A stretch of DNA of 34,392 nucleotides from positions 1-34,392 of the forward strand of contig CAZSGH010000031.1 in assembly GCA_964606405.1 (NCBI GenBank). The letters are read 5' to 3'. A program made the translations under genes and the position numbers. Below the pieces are notes generated by a model that did no database searches, was not told the origin of the DNA, and was given only the letters and a program-made list of their open reading frames with translations. Shown here piece by piece: positions 15,100-23,153 of this stretch (position 1 is its first letter; each line of letters starts with the position of its first letter). Source of the stretch: GCA-002282575 sp964606405. Its GTDB lineage: Bacteria > Pseudomonadota > Gammaproteobacteria > Thiomicrospirales > Thiomicrospiraceae.

Positions 15100-16269
15100 C
15101 TAAGAAACAAACGCCACAATACGATGATTTCGACCAATACAGCGTGCGCGCCCCGTTTCTTTGGCTTCGTACAAACGCGCATCCGCTTTCTCAACCAAAC
15201 ATTTCCATCCTAAACATTGGTCAGACATTACCTCGGACAAGCCCATAGATACCGTTAATGGACGACCATCAGGACGCAAACCAAAACCAGCGTCATAGAT
15301 ACGCTGAACGACTACTTGAGCGGTTTCACAGCTGGTATGAGGCAAAACAATAACAAACTCCTCCCCACCCCAACGAAATACACCATCGCCCTTACGAACA
15401 CCTTCTTTTAGCTTTTGCGACAATTGAATCAATGTCTGATCTCCCGCTTCATGACCAAAACTGTCGTTAACCGACTTGAAATGATCAATATCAACGAACA
15501 ACAAGCACATCGGAGATTCTTGCAAGCCAGTCGCTTTAAACATTAAATCAATTGTGTCGATACCCGCACGACGCGTCATCACACCTGTTAACGGGTCGAA
15601 AGAGGCGCGCCGCACCTGCGCATTCATGGTGCGCATTTGCTGAAAAGATGAGAAAAAACTGGTACCGATAATGAGCCACATCAACCACAATTCGGTTAAA
15701 TGACTCGACAACACATCGTCTTTAGGCCAAATCGCCCAAGTATTTAGCAATGCTAACGGAATAACCAACAAACCAAACTCACGCAAGGTAAGCGGAAAAA
15801 TTGATAAGGCCGCAACGATAACATAGGGCAATAACCCATATAAATTAACAATAGCACCAGACCAACCATCTAGCTGAATACCGCTCAATACAGGCTGAGA
15901 AAGAATAAAAAACACGCTCGGCACATACATTAATACCCATAAATTTACATGCGCCCGTGTTAGGTTCTGATCTTGATCGTTTTGATGAGAAATCTTTGCC
16001 AATACAGCAAAGACGACTGCCGACCCCAATCGCAACACTAGCAAATCCGCTGCAACGTCTGCGGGCAAAAAAGCAAAATCAATAATTGACCACAAAGGAA
16101 TAAGCACAGCAAAAACTAGGGCAAAAGAATGTACCCGTTGATTAATTAATGCGGCTCGTTGAGCCTGAAACACTTGAGGATGCTCCGCGCAAGACACCAA
16201 CTCCATAAATTGTTCGCGCGAATGAACATCAAACAGACTCTGCAGTAAGCTTATCAACCAATTTTTCAT
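15100..16269 (-). CDS. Membrane-bound diguanylate cyclase (GGDEF)
   Basis: Makes cyclic di-GMP. It has 389 residues. A short cytosolic N-terminus leads to about six membrane helices (residues 45-215, e.g. HSFALVFAVLIPLWSIIDFAF, YGLLPYVIVAALSIFPLTL and WLMWLIIGTSFFSSF), then the GGDEF domain from FDPLTGVMTRRAG. The metal/substrate site is LLFVDIDHFKSVNDSFGHEAGD and the active loop is RWGGEEF. An intact RxxD inhibitory site (RKGD) lies five residues before GGEEF, so feedback inhibition is likely. There is no EAL domain. The membrane sensor is not a family I can name. Monocistronic. Confidence 0.94.
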   Translation of the reverse strand: MKNWLISLLQSLFDVHSREQFMELVSCAEHPQVFQAQRAALINQRVHSFALVFAVLIPLWSIIDFAFLPADVAADLLVLRLGSAVVFAVLAKISHQNDQDQNLTRAHVNLWVLMYVPSVFFILSQPVLSGIQLDGWSGAIVNLYGLLPYVIVAALSIFPLTLREFGLLVIPLALLNTWAIWPKDDVLSSHLTELWLMWLIIGTSFFSSFQQMRTMNAQVRRASFDPLTGVMTRRAGIDTIDLMFKATGLQESPMCLLFVDIDHFKSVNDSFGHEAGDQTLIQLSQKLKEGVRKGDGVFRWGGEEFVIVLPHTSCETAQVVVQRIYDAGFGLRPDGRPLTVSMGLSEVMSDQCLGWKCLVEKADARLYEAKETGRARCIGRNHRIVAFVS

Positions 16270-16453
16270 AAACCTATCCCCTTGTTATAACCATTGGCAT
16301 AGTAGGTAATTTTTTTAAATAGCGCAATCAAAAAAAAATTTGGGCATGCACAAAAAAACACCGACAAAAAGCGCAACATGACGCTTAAAACATGGCAGGA
16401 CTTAACTGGCAATGTTAAAATAAGAAAAAGATTATTATTGGACACAACGACAA

Positions 16454-16580
16454 GGGTTGGAGGTCTGGAGGAAGGGATTGAAGCAATACGCCTATAGCAC
16501 CTTAATTTACTCCTTAACTCCAGCTAAAAATAAACTTGGAAAGTCTAAAAACAAGCGAAGCGAGGTTTTTAGAAGTTCCC
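16454..16580. repeat. Hairpin element copy B (long form) upstream of hisB
   Basis: It starts with a G-rich 24-mer (16454-16477) whose exact reverse complement ends copy C at 17942-17965. It then shares the CACCTTAATTTACTCC..CCAGCTAAAAATAAACTTGG stretch with copies A and C, and ends with the hairpin GGAAAGTCTAAAAAC (16538-16552) / GTTTTTAGAAGTTCCC (16565-16580). The hairpin stops 20 bases before the hisB start, so hisB must use a promoter within or upstream of the element. The 16270-16453 stretch shows only AT-rich sequence. Confidence 0.85.
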
Positions 16581-16600
16581 TACTTCAAAAAGATTGCATC

Positions 16601-17188
16601 ATGCGCCAAGCTCATATCGAACGCAAAACACTCGAAACCCAAATCAAAATCGACGTCAATCTCGATGGTACAGGTAAAGCTCGTCTCACAACGGGCGTAC
16701 CCTTTTTAGAGCACATGATTGACCAAATTGCTCGCCACGGTATGATTGATATTACCATCGAAGCGATTGGCGATAATCATATCGACGATCACCATACGGT
16801 TGAAGACATCGGTATTGCGCTCGGTTCGGCTTTAGCAAAAGCTGTTGGCGATAAAAAAGGCATCGCACGTTATGGTCATGCCTATGTGCCATTAGACGAA
16901 GCACTTTCTCGCGTGGTCATCGACTTATCGGGTCGTGCGGGCTTGCAATTTCACTGCGCATTTACAGCAGAGCGTATCGGCAACTTTGACACCCAACTGG
17001 TACAAGAGTTTTTCCAAGGTTTTGTGAATCATGCACACGCGAGTTTGCACATCGACAACATTCGTGGCATCAATGCGCATCACCAAGCTGAAACCATTTT
17101 CAAAGCTTTTGGTCGCGCCCTTCGCATGGCATTAACAGCCGATGAGCGCATGGCAGGCATCTTACCGTCGACCAAAGGTGCGCTGTAA
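16601..17188 (+). CDS. hisB: Imidazoleglycerol-phosphate dehydratase HisB
   Basis: Sixth step of histidine synthesis. The start MRQAHIERKTLETQI at 16601 gives the normal 195-residue monofunctional form. An open frame continues upstream to 16457, but only through element B. The two metal-binding motifs are DDHHTVEDIGIALG (residues 64-77) and NAHHQAETIFKAFGRAL (about 163-179), with EHMIDQIARHGMIDI between the N-terminus and the first. The ribosome site is weak. The stop abuts the hisH ATG. Confidence 0.97.
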   Translation: MRQAHIERKTLETQIKIDVNLDGTGKARLTTGVPFLEHMIDQIARHGMIDITIEAIGDNHIDDHHTVEDIGIALGSALAKAVGDKKGIARYGHAYVPLDEALSRVVIDLSGRAGLQFHCAFTAERIGNFDTQLVQEFFQGFVNHAHASLHIDNIRGINAHHQAETIFKAFGRALRMALTADERMAGILPSTKGAL

Positions 17189-17836
17189 ATGGCGTTGCGT
17201 GAAATCGTCGTCGTTGATTACGGCATGGGCAATTTGCGCTCGGTGAAGCAAGCTTTATTGCATGTCGCACCTGCCAATACACGCATTAGCGTCAGCGAAA
17301 ATAGCGATCAAATTGCGAATGCCGATGCCATTGTTTTTCCTGGACAAGGGGCGGCCAAAGCCTGCATGAAAGCACTGAACAATATTGAAGGTTTACGTGA
17401 AGCCGTCTTAGACAGCGCCAAGAGCAAGCCTTTTTTGGGTATTTGCATGGGTATGCAAGTGCTGATGACCCATTCACAAGAAAACGACGGCACCGACTGT
17501 CTCAATCTGTTGACAGGTGATGTCACGGCATTTGCTAATCAGCCCAACTGGAAACCAGAACATAAAATTCCACAAATGGGCTGGAATCAGATCAAACACA
17601 CTCAAGCACATCCTTTGTGGCATGGCATCGAAGATGCGAGCCGCTTTTATTTTGTGCATAGCTATTTTGTGTCACCAGAAAACAAAGCATTGGTTGCTGG
17701 TGAAACCGACTTTGGGTTGAACTACTGCTCTGCCATTGCCCAAGATTCATTATTTGCCATTCAAGCCCATCCTGAAAAAAGCAGCGATGCTGGCTTACAA
17801 CTGTTGCGCAATTTTTGCGCATGGAAAGGAAAATAA
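17189..17836 (+). CDS. hisH: Imidazole glycerol phosphate synthase glutaminase subunit HisH
   Basis: Supplies ammonia from glutamine to HisF. It has 215 residues, a class I amidotransferase. The nucleophile Cys is in FLGICMGMQVL (about 86-96) and the His-Glu pair in AIQAHPEKSS (near 193-202). The N-terminal VVDYGMGNLRSVKQAL is typical. It starts directly after the hisB stop with no gap, so the two are co-translated. Hairpin element C begins 2 bases after its stop and may act as a terminator or processing site before hisA. Confidence 0.97.
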   Translation: MALREIVVVDYGMGNLRSVKQALLHVAPANTRISVSENSDQIANADAIVFPGQGAAKACMKALNNIEGLREAVLDSAKSKPFLGICMGMQVLMTHSQENDGTDCLNLLTGDVTAFANQPNWKPEHKIPQMGWNQIKHTQAHPLWHGIEDASRFYFVHSYFVSPENKALVAGETDFGLNYCSAIAQDSLFAIQAHPEKSSDAGLQLLRNFCAWKGK

Positions 17837-17837
17837 C

Positions 17838-17965
17838 GGAAAAATCTAAAGACCACGCTTTGCTCATCTTTAGATTTTCCATCATTTATTTATTAGCTGG
17901 AGGAATGGATTAAATAAGGGATTACATATAAGTTTTTGCATTCCCTTCCTCCAGACCTCCAACCC
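17838..17965. repeat. Hairpin element copy C (long form, inverted) between hisH and hisA
   Basis: The hairpin GGAAAAATCTAAAGAC (17838-17853) / ATCTTTAGATTTTCC (17866-17880) is followed by a stretch matching the reverse complement of copy B (TTTATTTATTAGCTGGAG...), and ends in the 24-mer (17942-17965) that is the perfect reverse complement of 16454-17477's counterpart at 16454-16477. A further arm-like TTTTTTAGAGG follows at 17971-17981. It fills the hisH-hisA gap. Confidence 0.85.
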
Positions 17966-17994
17966 GTTAGTTTTTTAGAGGTTGTTAAAAGTTT

Positions 17995-18738
17995 ATGTTA
18001 TTAATCCCAGCTATCGATCTAAAAGATGGTCAATGCGTTCGTTTAAAACAAGGTCGCATGGAAGATGCTGATGTATTTTCGAGCAATGTACTAGACACCG
18101 CTACGCGCTGGGTCAATGCCGGCTGTCGCCGTTTGCACATGGTCGATTTGAATGGTGCTTTTGCTGGCGAACCTGTTAACGCCAAAGCGGTACTCGAGAT
18201 CACCAAAGCTTTTCCTAATCTACCTGTACAAATTGGCGGTGGCATTCGTGACTTTGATACCATTCAGCGCTATTTAGATGCGGGCGTAAGCTATGTCATT
18301 ATCGGTACCAAAGCAGCGAAAGAGCCTGAGTTTGTCGCTGCTGCTTGTGCGAAGTTCCCAGGAAAAATCATTGTTGGGCTAGATGCACAAGACGGCATGG
18401 TAGCAATTAATGGCTGGGCAGAAATTACTGAGCATCATGTCATCGACCTCGCTAAGCGTTTTGAAAACGATGGCGTGAACGAAATCATCTATACTGACAT
18501 TGGTCGTGACGGCATGATGCAAGGCGTCAATATCGAAGCCACAAAAGCATTGGCTGAAGCCGTGAACATTCCCATCATTGCCAGTGGCGGCATCACCAAC
18601 CTAGATGACATTCGGGGTTTATGCGCGGTTGCCGGCAGTGGCATTTCAGGCGCGATCACAGGTCGTGCCATTTACGAAGGCAGCCTTGATTTTGCACAAG
18701 GACAAACCTTGGCGGATCAGTTGATGGGACGCGCATAA
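17995..18738 (+). CDS. hisA: Phosphoribosylformimino-5-aminoimidazole carboxamide ribotide isomerase HisA
   Basis: Fourth step of histidine synthesis, an Amadori rearrangement in a TIM barrel. It has 247 residues. The first catalytic Asp is in LIPAIDLKDGQCVRLKQG (Asp8), the second in IIYTDIGRDGMMQG (about 168). Phosphate-binding loops QIGGGIRDF and IASGGITN are intact. The ATG follows element C with only a weak ribosome site (AGAGG 12 bases away). The stop abuts the hisF start. Confidence 0.97.
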   Translation: MLLIPAIDLKDGQCVRLKQGRMEDADVFSSNVLDTATRWVNAGCRRLHMVDLNGAFAGEPVNAKAVLEITKAFPNLPVQIGGGIRDFDTIQRYLDAGVSYVIIGTKAAKEPEFVAAACAKFPGKIIVGLDAQDGMVAINGWAEITEHHVIDLAKRFENDGVNEIIYTDIGRDGMMQGVNIEATKALAEAVNIPIIASGGITNLDDIRGLCAVAGSGISGAITGRAIYEGSLDFAQGQTLADQLMGRA

Positions 18739-19497
18739 ATGGCACTGGCAAAACGCATTATCCCCTGTTTAGATGTCGATAACGGTCGCGTTGTTAAAGG
18801 TGTTCAGTTTTTAGATATTCGCGATGCGGGCGATCCCGTTGAAGTAGCTCGCCGCTATAACGAGCAAGGCGCGGATGAAATTACCTTTTTGGACATTACT
18901 GCCACCGCCGATGACCGCGACACCATTGCTCATGTTGTCGAGCAAGTTGCCAGCCAAGTATTTATCCCACTGACCGTTGGCGGTGGCATTCGTACACTAG
19001 ACGACATTCGCAGAATGCTGAATGCAGGCGCTGACAAAGTATCCATTAACAGTGCAGCTGTGTTCCGCCCAGAATTTGTGCAAGAAGCCAGCGACCACTT
19101 TGGCTCGCAGTGCATTGTGGTCGCCATTGATGCCAAGCGCGTCAATGACCATTGGGAAATCTTCACCCACGGTGGTCGTAAAGCCACGGGGATTGATGTT
19201 GTCGAATGGGCGAGAAAGATGCAAGCCTTTGGGGCTGGCGAAATCCTGCTCACCAGTATGGATGGTGACGGCACAAAAAAAGGCTACGACTTAGCGTTGA
19301 CACGCGCTGTGGCTGATGCCGTATCGATTCCTGTCATTGCTTCGGGCGGGGTTGGCAATTTGCAAGACTTGGCCGATGGTATTATCCATGGTGGCGCGGA
19401 AGCAGTATTGGCTGCCAGTATTTTTCACTTCGGTGAGTACACGCTAGAACAAGCAAAGTTGCATTTGCAGGGACAAGGGATTGAGGTACGGTTGTGA
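18739..19497 (+). CDS. hisF: Imidazole glycerol phosphate synthase cyclase subunit HisF
   Basis: Closes the imidazole ring using ammonia from HisH. It has 252 residues, a TIM barrel paralogous to HisA. Catalytic Asp are in IIPCLDVDNGRVVKG (Asp11) and VVAIDAKRV (about 130). Phosphate loops VGGGIRTL and IASGGVGN are present. It begins immediately after hisA. In many related genomes hisI follows directly; here the next 6.2 kb belong to other genes and hisI appears only at 25753. Confidence 0.97.
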   Translation: MALAKRIIPCLDVDNGRVVKGVQFLDIRDAGDPVEVARRYNEQGADEITFLDITATADDRDTIAHVVEQVASQVFIPLTVGGGIRTLDDIRRMLNAGADKVSINSAAVFRPEFVQEASDHFGSQCIVVAIDAKRVNDHWEIFTHGGRKATGIDVVEWARKMQAFGAGEILLTSMDGDGTKKGYDLALTRAVADAVSIPVIASGGVGNLQDLADGIIHGGAEAVLAASIFHFGEYTLEQAKLHLQGQGIEVRL

Positions 19498-19560
19498 TTT
19501 ATGTCCAACCGCAGATACTTGCACTGACAATATCTCATTAGATTGCGTAAACTCTAACAA

Positions 19561-19584
19561 TCACATGCTAATACAGGCATGTGA
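19561..19584. terminator. Possible terminator between convergent hisF and the barrel gene
   Basis: TCACATGC (19561-19568) and GCATGTGA (19577-19584) form a perfect 8-bp stem with an 8-base loop, in the 118-base gap between two converging genes. There is no clear T-run on either strand, so the call is tentative. Confidence 0.4.
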
Positions 19585-19615
19585 CATCATCTATGAAACG
19601 CAATTCATCTCTAGA

Positions 19616-20803
19616 CTACAACCGATAAGCTAAGCTGTAATGATAGCGAAGCATCATCACGTCAACGTCCTGACTCAGAATACTTTCTCGATGCCATTCA
19701 GTGCTAATTAAATGACCCTTCCATGGCTTCCAATTAACAATAATTCCCCGTGATTCAAGCACCTTGTCAGCACTTAAAATGCCTGATTGTTTTGCAACTT
19801 GAGTAGCGTTGACCCCATTTAGATTATGCTCTGCAGTCCCTTGCTCTAAACGGACACGCACATTAAGCGTTTCTGTAATAGCATAACCAATATCCATCCA
19901 ACCTCCAGAAAAGGTTCCAGTATAAGATGGCAAACCATAATAACTGTCTAGCAAACCCTTATCTTGCTTAACAAACCACTCACCTCCAAGCCACAAGCCT
20001 GTTGATTGAGGTTTCCACTCTGCCGCCAAATTAAAAATATCAGCATCGCCTTTGAAGCATACTCGGTATTGATCGACTGTATCACAAGAAGGTAGACTAT
20101 GGGTGTGACCGCTTGTGCCTTGTGAAATTAGGGCACGCCCAGACGATTGTACTCGAGCATAACCTGCTTCCAGTTTGATTTCTTGTCCTTTCCAACCAAG
20201 ACGCAAGGTACGCATGTTCATTCCCGCTATGTTAGGCGAGCCAGGGAACGACTCGTTATGCCACAAGCCAAATCCGATATCAAACCCTTTTCCTAGTTGA
20301 TAATCCATACGACCACCATCAACCATCCAAGCGTCATTCATCACTGCACGCATCGCAATAGGCGCAATACCTGATTCTCGGTTATGAACTTCTTGCAGGT
20401 TTACAAAACCTAGTGGTGCCATTTGACGTCCAAGACGATAAGCCAATCCTAAGCTTGCAAGATTTCGATCCTCAAACCAAGCCATCTCGACCTCTGGATC
20501 GGTATTCGAATGTTTAGCAAGTTTAACTTTAACACCTTGTGTTTCATTAAAGGCAGAACCAAAGCCAACTTCAGCGTAACTGAGCATCCCACCACGCTCA
20601 TCCTCTCGCGCAGAGCCACTTTCTAATACTCCAGAAAGTCGCGCAGCAGGATAAGCATTGTCACTGCTGGTATATTGATATCCAATACCAAAATATAAAT
20701 CGGTATAACCTGTATCGTGGTTTTCATGTGCTTGTGCCGAAGATGTCACTACAAGCAATAATGATAAACAGAGTTTAATTAAAAGGGTCTGAAAAACGTT
20801 CAT
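19616..20803 (-). CDS. Outer-membrane beta-barrel protein of the MbnP/MbnH operon
   Basis: 395 residues. A Sec signal peptide (LCLSLLLVVTSSAQA, cut near residue 25) leads to a mature N-terminus HENHDTGYTDLYFGIGYQY. The rest is alternating amphipathic strands with aromatic girdles (LYFGIGYQYTSS, LRLGWKGQEIKLEAGYARV, IIVNWKPWKGHLISTEW, MMLRYHYSLAYRL), as in an outer-membrane barrel of about 16 strands. I do not recognise a named family. The start overlaps the end of the dihaem gene by 29 bases and lacks a ribosome site, so translation is probably coupled. Position suggests a channel or partner for the surface MbnP-type lipoprotein; that is inference. Confidence 0.72.
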   Translation of the reverse strand: MNVFQTLLIKLCLSLLLVVTSSAQAHENHDTGYTDLYFGIGYQYTSSDNAYPAARLSGVLESGSAREDERGGMLSYAEVGFGSAFNETQGVKVKLAKHSNTDPEVEMAWFEDRNLASLGLAYRLGRQMAPLGFVNLQEVHNRESGIAPIAMRAVMNDAWMVDGGRMDYQLGKGFDIGFGLWHNESFPGSPNIAGMNMRTLRLGWKGQEIKLEAGYARVQSSGRALISQGTSGHTHSLPSCDTVDQYRVCFKGDADIFNLAAEWKPQSTGLWLGGEWFVKQDKGLLDSYYGLPSYTGTFSGGWMDIGYAITETLNVRVRLEQGTAEHNLNGVNATQVAKQSGILSADKVLESRGIIVNWKPWKGHLISTEWHRESILSQDVDVMMLRYHYSLAYRL

Positions 20804-21962
20804 TGGTTAACAGTGTCTCGTCAGTTAGTGTTTTTAGGAAGGCTATAATATCGGCTCTTTCTTGTGTGTTCAGCTCAATTAACCCAATGAACTCACTTTT
20901 GAATGGGTTAAGTCGTCCATCACCTTGATAAGCACCAGAGGTAATATTTCTACCGCCACTAGCATAAAAATCAAGCACCTCCTCTAGCGTTGCAATACTA
21001 CCGTCGTGCATATAAGGACCAGTTATTGCAACATTCCAAAGACTTTGTGCTCTAAACCTACCCATATCATAGGACTTCCCTGTGAAAGCAATTAATCCTT
21101 GATTATCAGCAGGAAAGGTTCCATCACCACCAATATTGTACAAACCCGTATTGTGAAATAAGTTTTCTTCTGGTCTGCGACCTAAAAAGTTTACTTGATC
21201 ATTGAAATTAAAACTTCCATGGCAGTGAAAGCACTCAGCCTTTTCGCCATTAAATAAGTTGAGACCTCTTTCTTCCGATGCACTAAGCGTTGTTTGGTTT
21301 TTTTGGTAAAGTTCAAACTTTGAATTACCTGTTAATAAAGCTCTTTGAAATGTTGAAATTGACTTAATAATGTTATCGAAGTGAATGGGCTCTGCTTCTG
21401 ATGGAAATGCTGAATTGAAAAGGGATACATATTCAGGGCTATCTTTGAATCTTTGCAGAATAATTGCTCGATTCGTATCATCAACGCCCATTTCAATAAC
21501 TTGTGTCGTAAACAAAGGGGTTTCCATTTGCTTTTCTAGTGTTAACAGTGTCGGATTTACCCATGTGTAGGTTGAATGATACGCACTATTAATCAAAGAT
21601 GGCGCATTTCGGTTTAATGTTTGCCCTGTTGATCCTGTCGATAATGTTAGAACATTATCATTCCCGTCTTTTCTACCATCTGTAAACGCTTTGTTCTGTT
21701 GGTGACAACTAGCACAGGAGAAAGTACCGTTGCCAGACAACTTTTTGTCATAAAAGAGATGCCGCCCAAGTTGAAACTTTTCTTCAGACATGAAATTGTT
21801 ATCAGGAACAACAGGTGTTGGGAAATTGGGCGGCAAACTCCAAGTCCAATTAGATGAAACGAGTGAAGTGTCAGTAATCGTTGTCCCACTACTGCCTCCT
21901 TGACAAGCCTGTAACAAAGGCAAAACAAGCCCTACCAACAGACCTAATCGAATTAAAAACAT
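20775..21962 (-). CDS. MbnH/MauG-type dihaem enzyme, predicted lipoprotein (copy 2)
   Basis: 395 residues. The leader ends in LLPLLQAC, a plausible lipobox with Cys20. The mature start WTWSLPPNFPTPVVPDNNFMSEEKFQLGRHLFYDKKLSGNGT and haem site CASCH (83-87), then CFHCH (244-248), are the signature of the 'metallo-mystery pair' dihaem family (TIGR04039, MbnH), related to MauG and bacterial cytochrome c peroxidases. Known MbnH oxidises a Trp of its MbnP partner to kynurenine. The C-terminal MHDGSIATLEEVLDFYASGG is typical. It is the third gene of the operon, 18 bases after copy 1, and strongly AT-rich. Confidence 0.88.
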   Translation of the reverse strand: MFLIRLGLLVGLVLPLLQACQGGSSGTTITDTSLVSSNWTWSLPPNFPTPVVPDNNFMSEEKFQLGRHLFYDKKLSGNGTFSCASCHQQNKAFTDGRKDGNDNVLTLSTGSTGQTLNRNAPSLINSAYHSTYTWVNPTLLTLEKQMETPLFTTQVIEMGVDDTNRAIILQRFKDSPEYVSLFNSAFPSEAEPIHFDNIIKSISTFQRALLTGNSKFELYQKNQTTLSASEERGLNLFNGEKAECFHCHGSFNFNDQVNFLGRRPEENLFHNTGLYNIGGDGTFPADNQGLIAFTGKSYDMGRFRAQSLWNVAITGPYMHDGSIATLEEVLDFYASGGRNITSGAYQGDGRLNPFKSEFIGLIELNTQERADIIAFLKTLTDETLLTNERFSDPFN

Positions 21963-21980
21963 AAATTCCTCAATATGTTG

Positions 21981-23153
21981 TTATTTTTGCTGAATGATAA
22001 AGGGGTCACTGAAGCGAGGATTCGTCAATAGACTCTCATCCGTTAATGTCTTTAAAAATGCAATCAATGCTGGTTTGTCTTCCTCTGTTATTTCAACCTT
22101 ATCAAGTATTGGGTCTTTTAACGGCGATAATTTTCCATCACCCTGATTGTCGCCTTTTGAGACAGCTCTGCCATGACGAGCATAGTGATCAAGCACTTCT
22201 TCTAAGGTAGCAATTGAACCATCGTGCATATAGGGTGCAGTTAAGGCAATGTTTCTAAGTGCTTGTGTACGAAATTTACCCATATTTCTGTCTCCAGGAA
22301 TCACTGCAACGAGTCCTTGATTATCAGAAGGATAGGCCCCCTTACCGTCAATATTATATAAACCAGTATTATGAAAAGGCCAATTAATATATGGTAATTC
22401 TTTAGCGTAAAACTGGTCGCTAAAGTTTAATCCGCTATGGCATTGTGCACATTGTGCTTTACCGTAAAACAATGTTTTTCCAGTTGTTTCAATGGGCGTG
22501 AATGAATCCTCACCGCGCCTAACTTTATCAAATTTAGCGTTTGCAGATATCATGCCACGCTCAAAAGTCGCAATCGCTTTAATAATGTGACTAAAATCTA
22601 ACAGTGTTACCTCTGGAAATGCGTCTTTAAACATCCGCTGATAGAGAGTGTCTTGGGTGATCCTTCGTAGCACTTCGTTCTGATTAGATTGATCTATACC
22701 CATTTCTACCGGTAAATTATCCGTAAAAAGCGGCACCATCGCTTGACGTTCTAATAAAGTGAGAGAAGGGTTAGCCCATGTCAAAGTTGGGAAATAGGCC
22801 ACGTTTACTAATGACATTGCGCCACGATCCGTTTTTTCGCCCGTGCTACCAATCGATTTATCGCGACCGTCGGTAAATGCCAAATGCTGTAAATGGCAAG
22901 AAGCACATGCCATCGTGCCATTTCCCGATAGACGTTTATCGTAAAACAAATGTCGTCCCAGTTGAAACTTAACTTCAGACATTGGGTTATCAACTGGCAC
23001 AAAAGGTTCAGGAAAACCATCTGGCAATTGCCAATGCCAATCATATGTTGCCTTATTCAAATATAATTGAGAAAGACCAAGCACAATTAAAACAACAAAA
23101 GCCATCCCAATCAGGATGGCTTTGTTAGATAACGATATTTTGCTTAAAAACAT
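21981..23153 (-). CDS. MbnH/MauG-type dihaem enzyme, membrane-anchored or secreted (copy 1)
   Basis: 390 residues. An uncleaved or cleaved N-terminal helix (AILIGMAFVVLIVLGLSQLY, residues 12-31) precedes WHWQLPDGFPEPFVPVDNPM. Haem sites are CASCH (83-87) and CAQCH (235-239). LGRHLFYDKRLSGNGTMACASCH, taken in two segments, and MHDGSIATLEEVLDHYARHG match the MbnH family. It is a clear paralogue of the next gene (same haem spacing at the first site, nearly the same C-terminus LKTLTDESLLTNPRFSDPF). Its ATG shares one base with the TAA of the MbnP-like gene (TAATG). Confidence 0.9.
   Translation of the reverse strand: MFLSKISLSNKAILIGMAFVVLIVLGLSQLYLNKATYDWHWQLPDGFPEPFVPVDNPMSEVKFQLGRHLFYDKRLSGNGTMACASCHLQHLAFTDGRDKSIGSTGEKTDRGAMSLVNVAYFPTLTWANPSLTLLERQAMVPLFTDNLPVEMGIDQSNQNEVLRRITQDTLYQRMFKDAFPEVTLLDFSHIIKAIATFERGMISANAKFDKVRRGEDSFTPIETTGKTLFYGKAQCAQCHSGLNFSDQFYAKELPYINWPFHNTGLYNIDGKGAYPSDNQGLVAVIPGDRNMGKFRTQALRNIALTAPYMHDGSIATLEEVLDHYARHGRAVSKGDNQGDGKLSPLKDPILDKVEITEEDKPALIAFLKTLTDESLLTNPRFSDPFIIQQK

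Noticed and set aside
15057..15248. 63-residue plus frame
   Set aside because: Overlaps the diguanylate cyclase end antisense; no family and no ribosome site.
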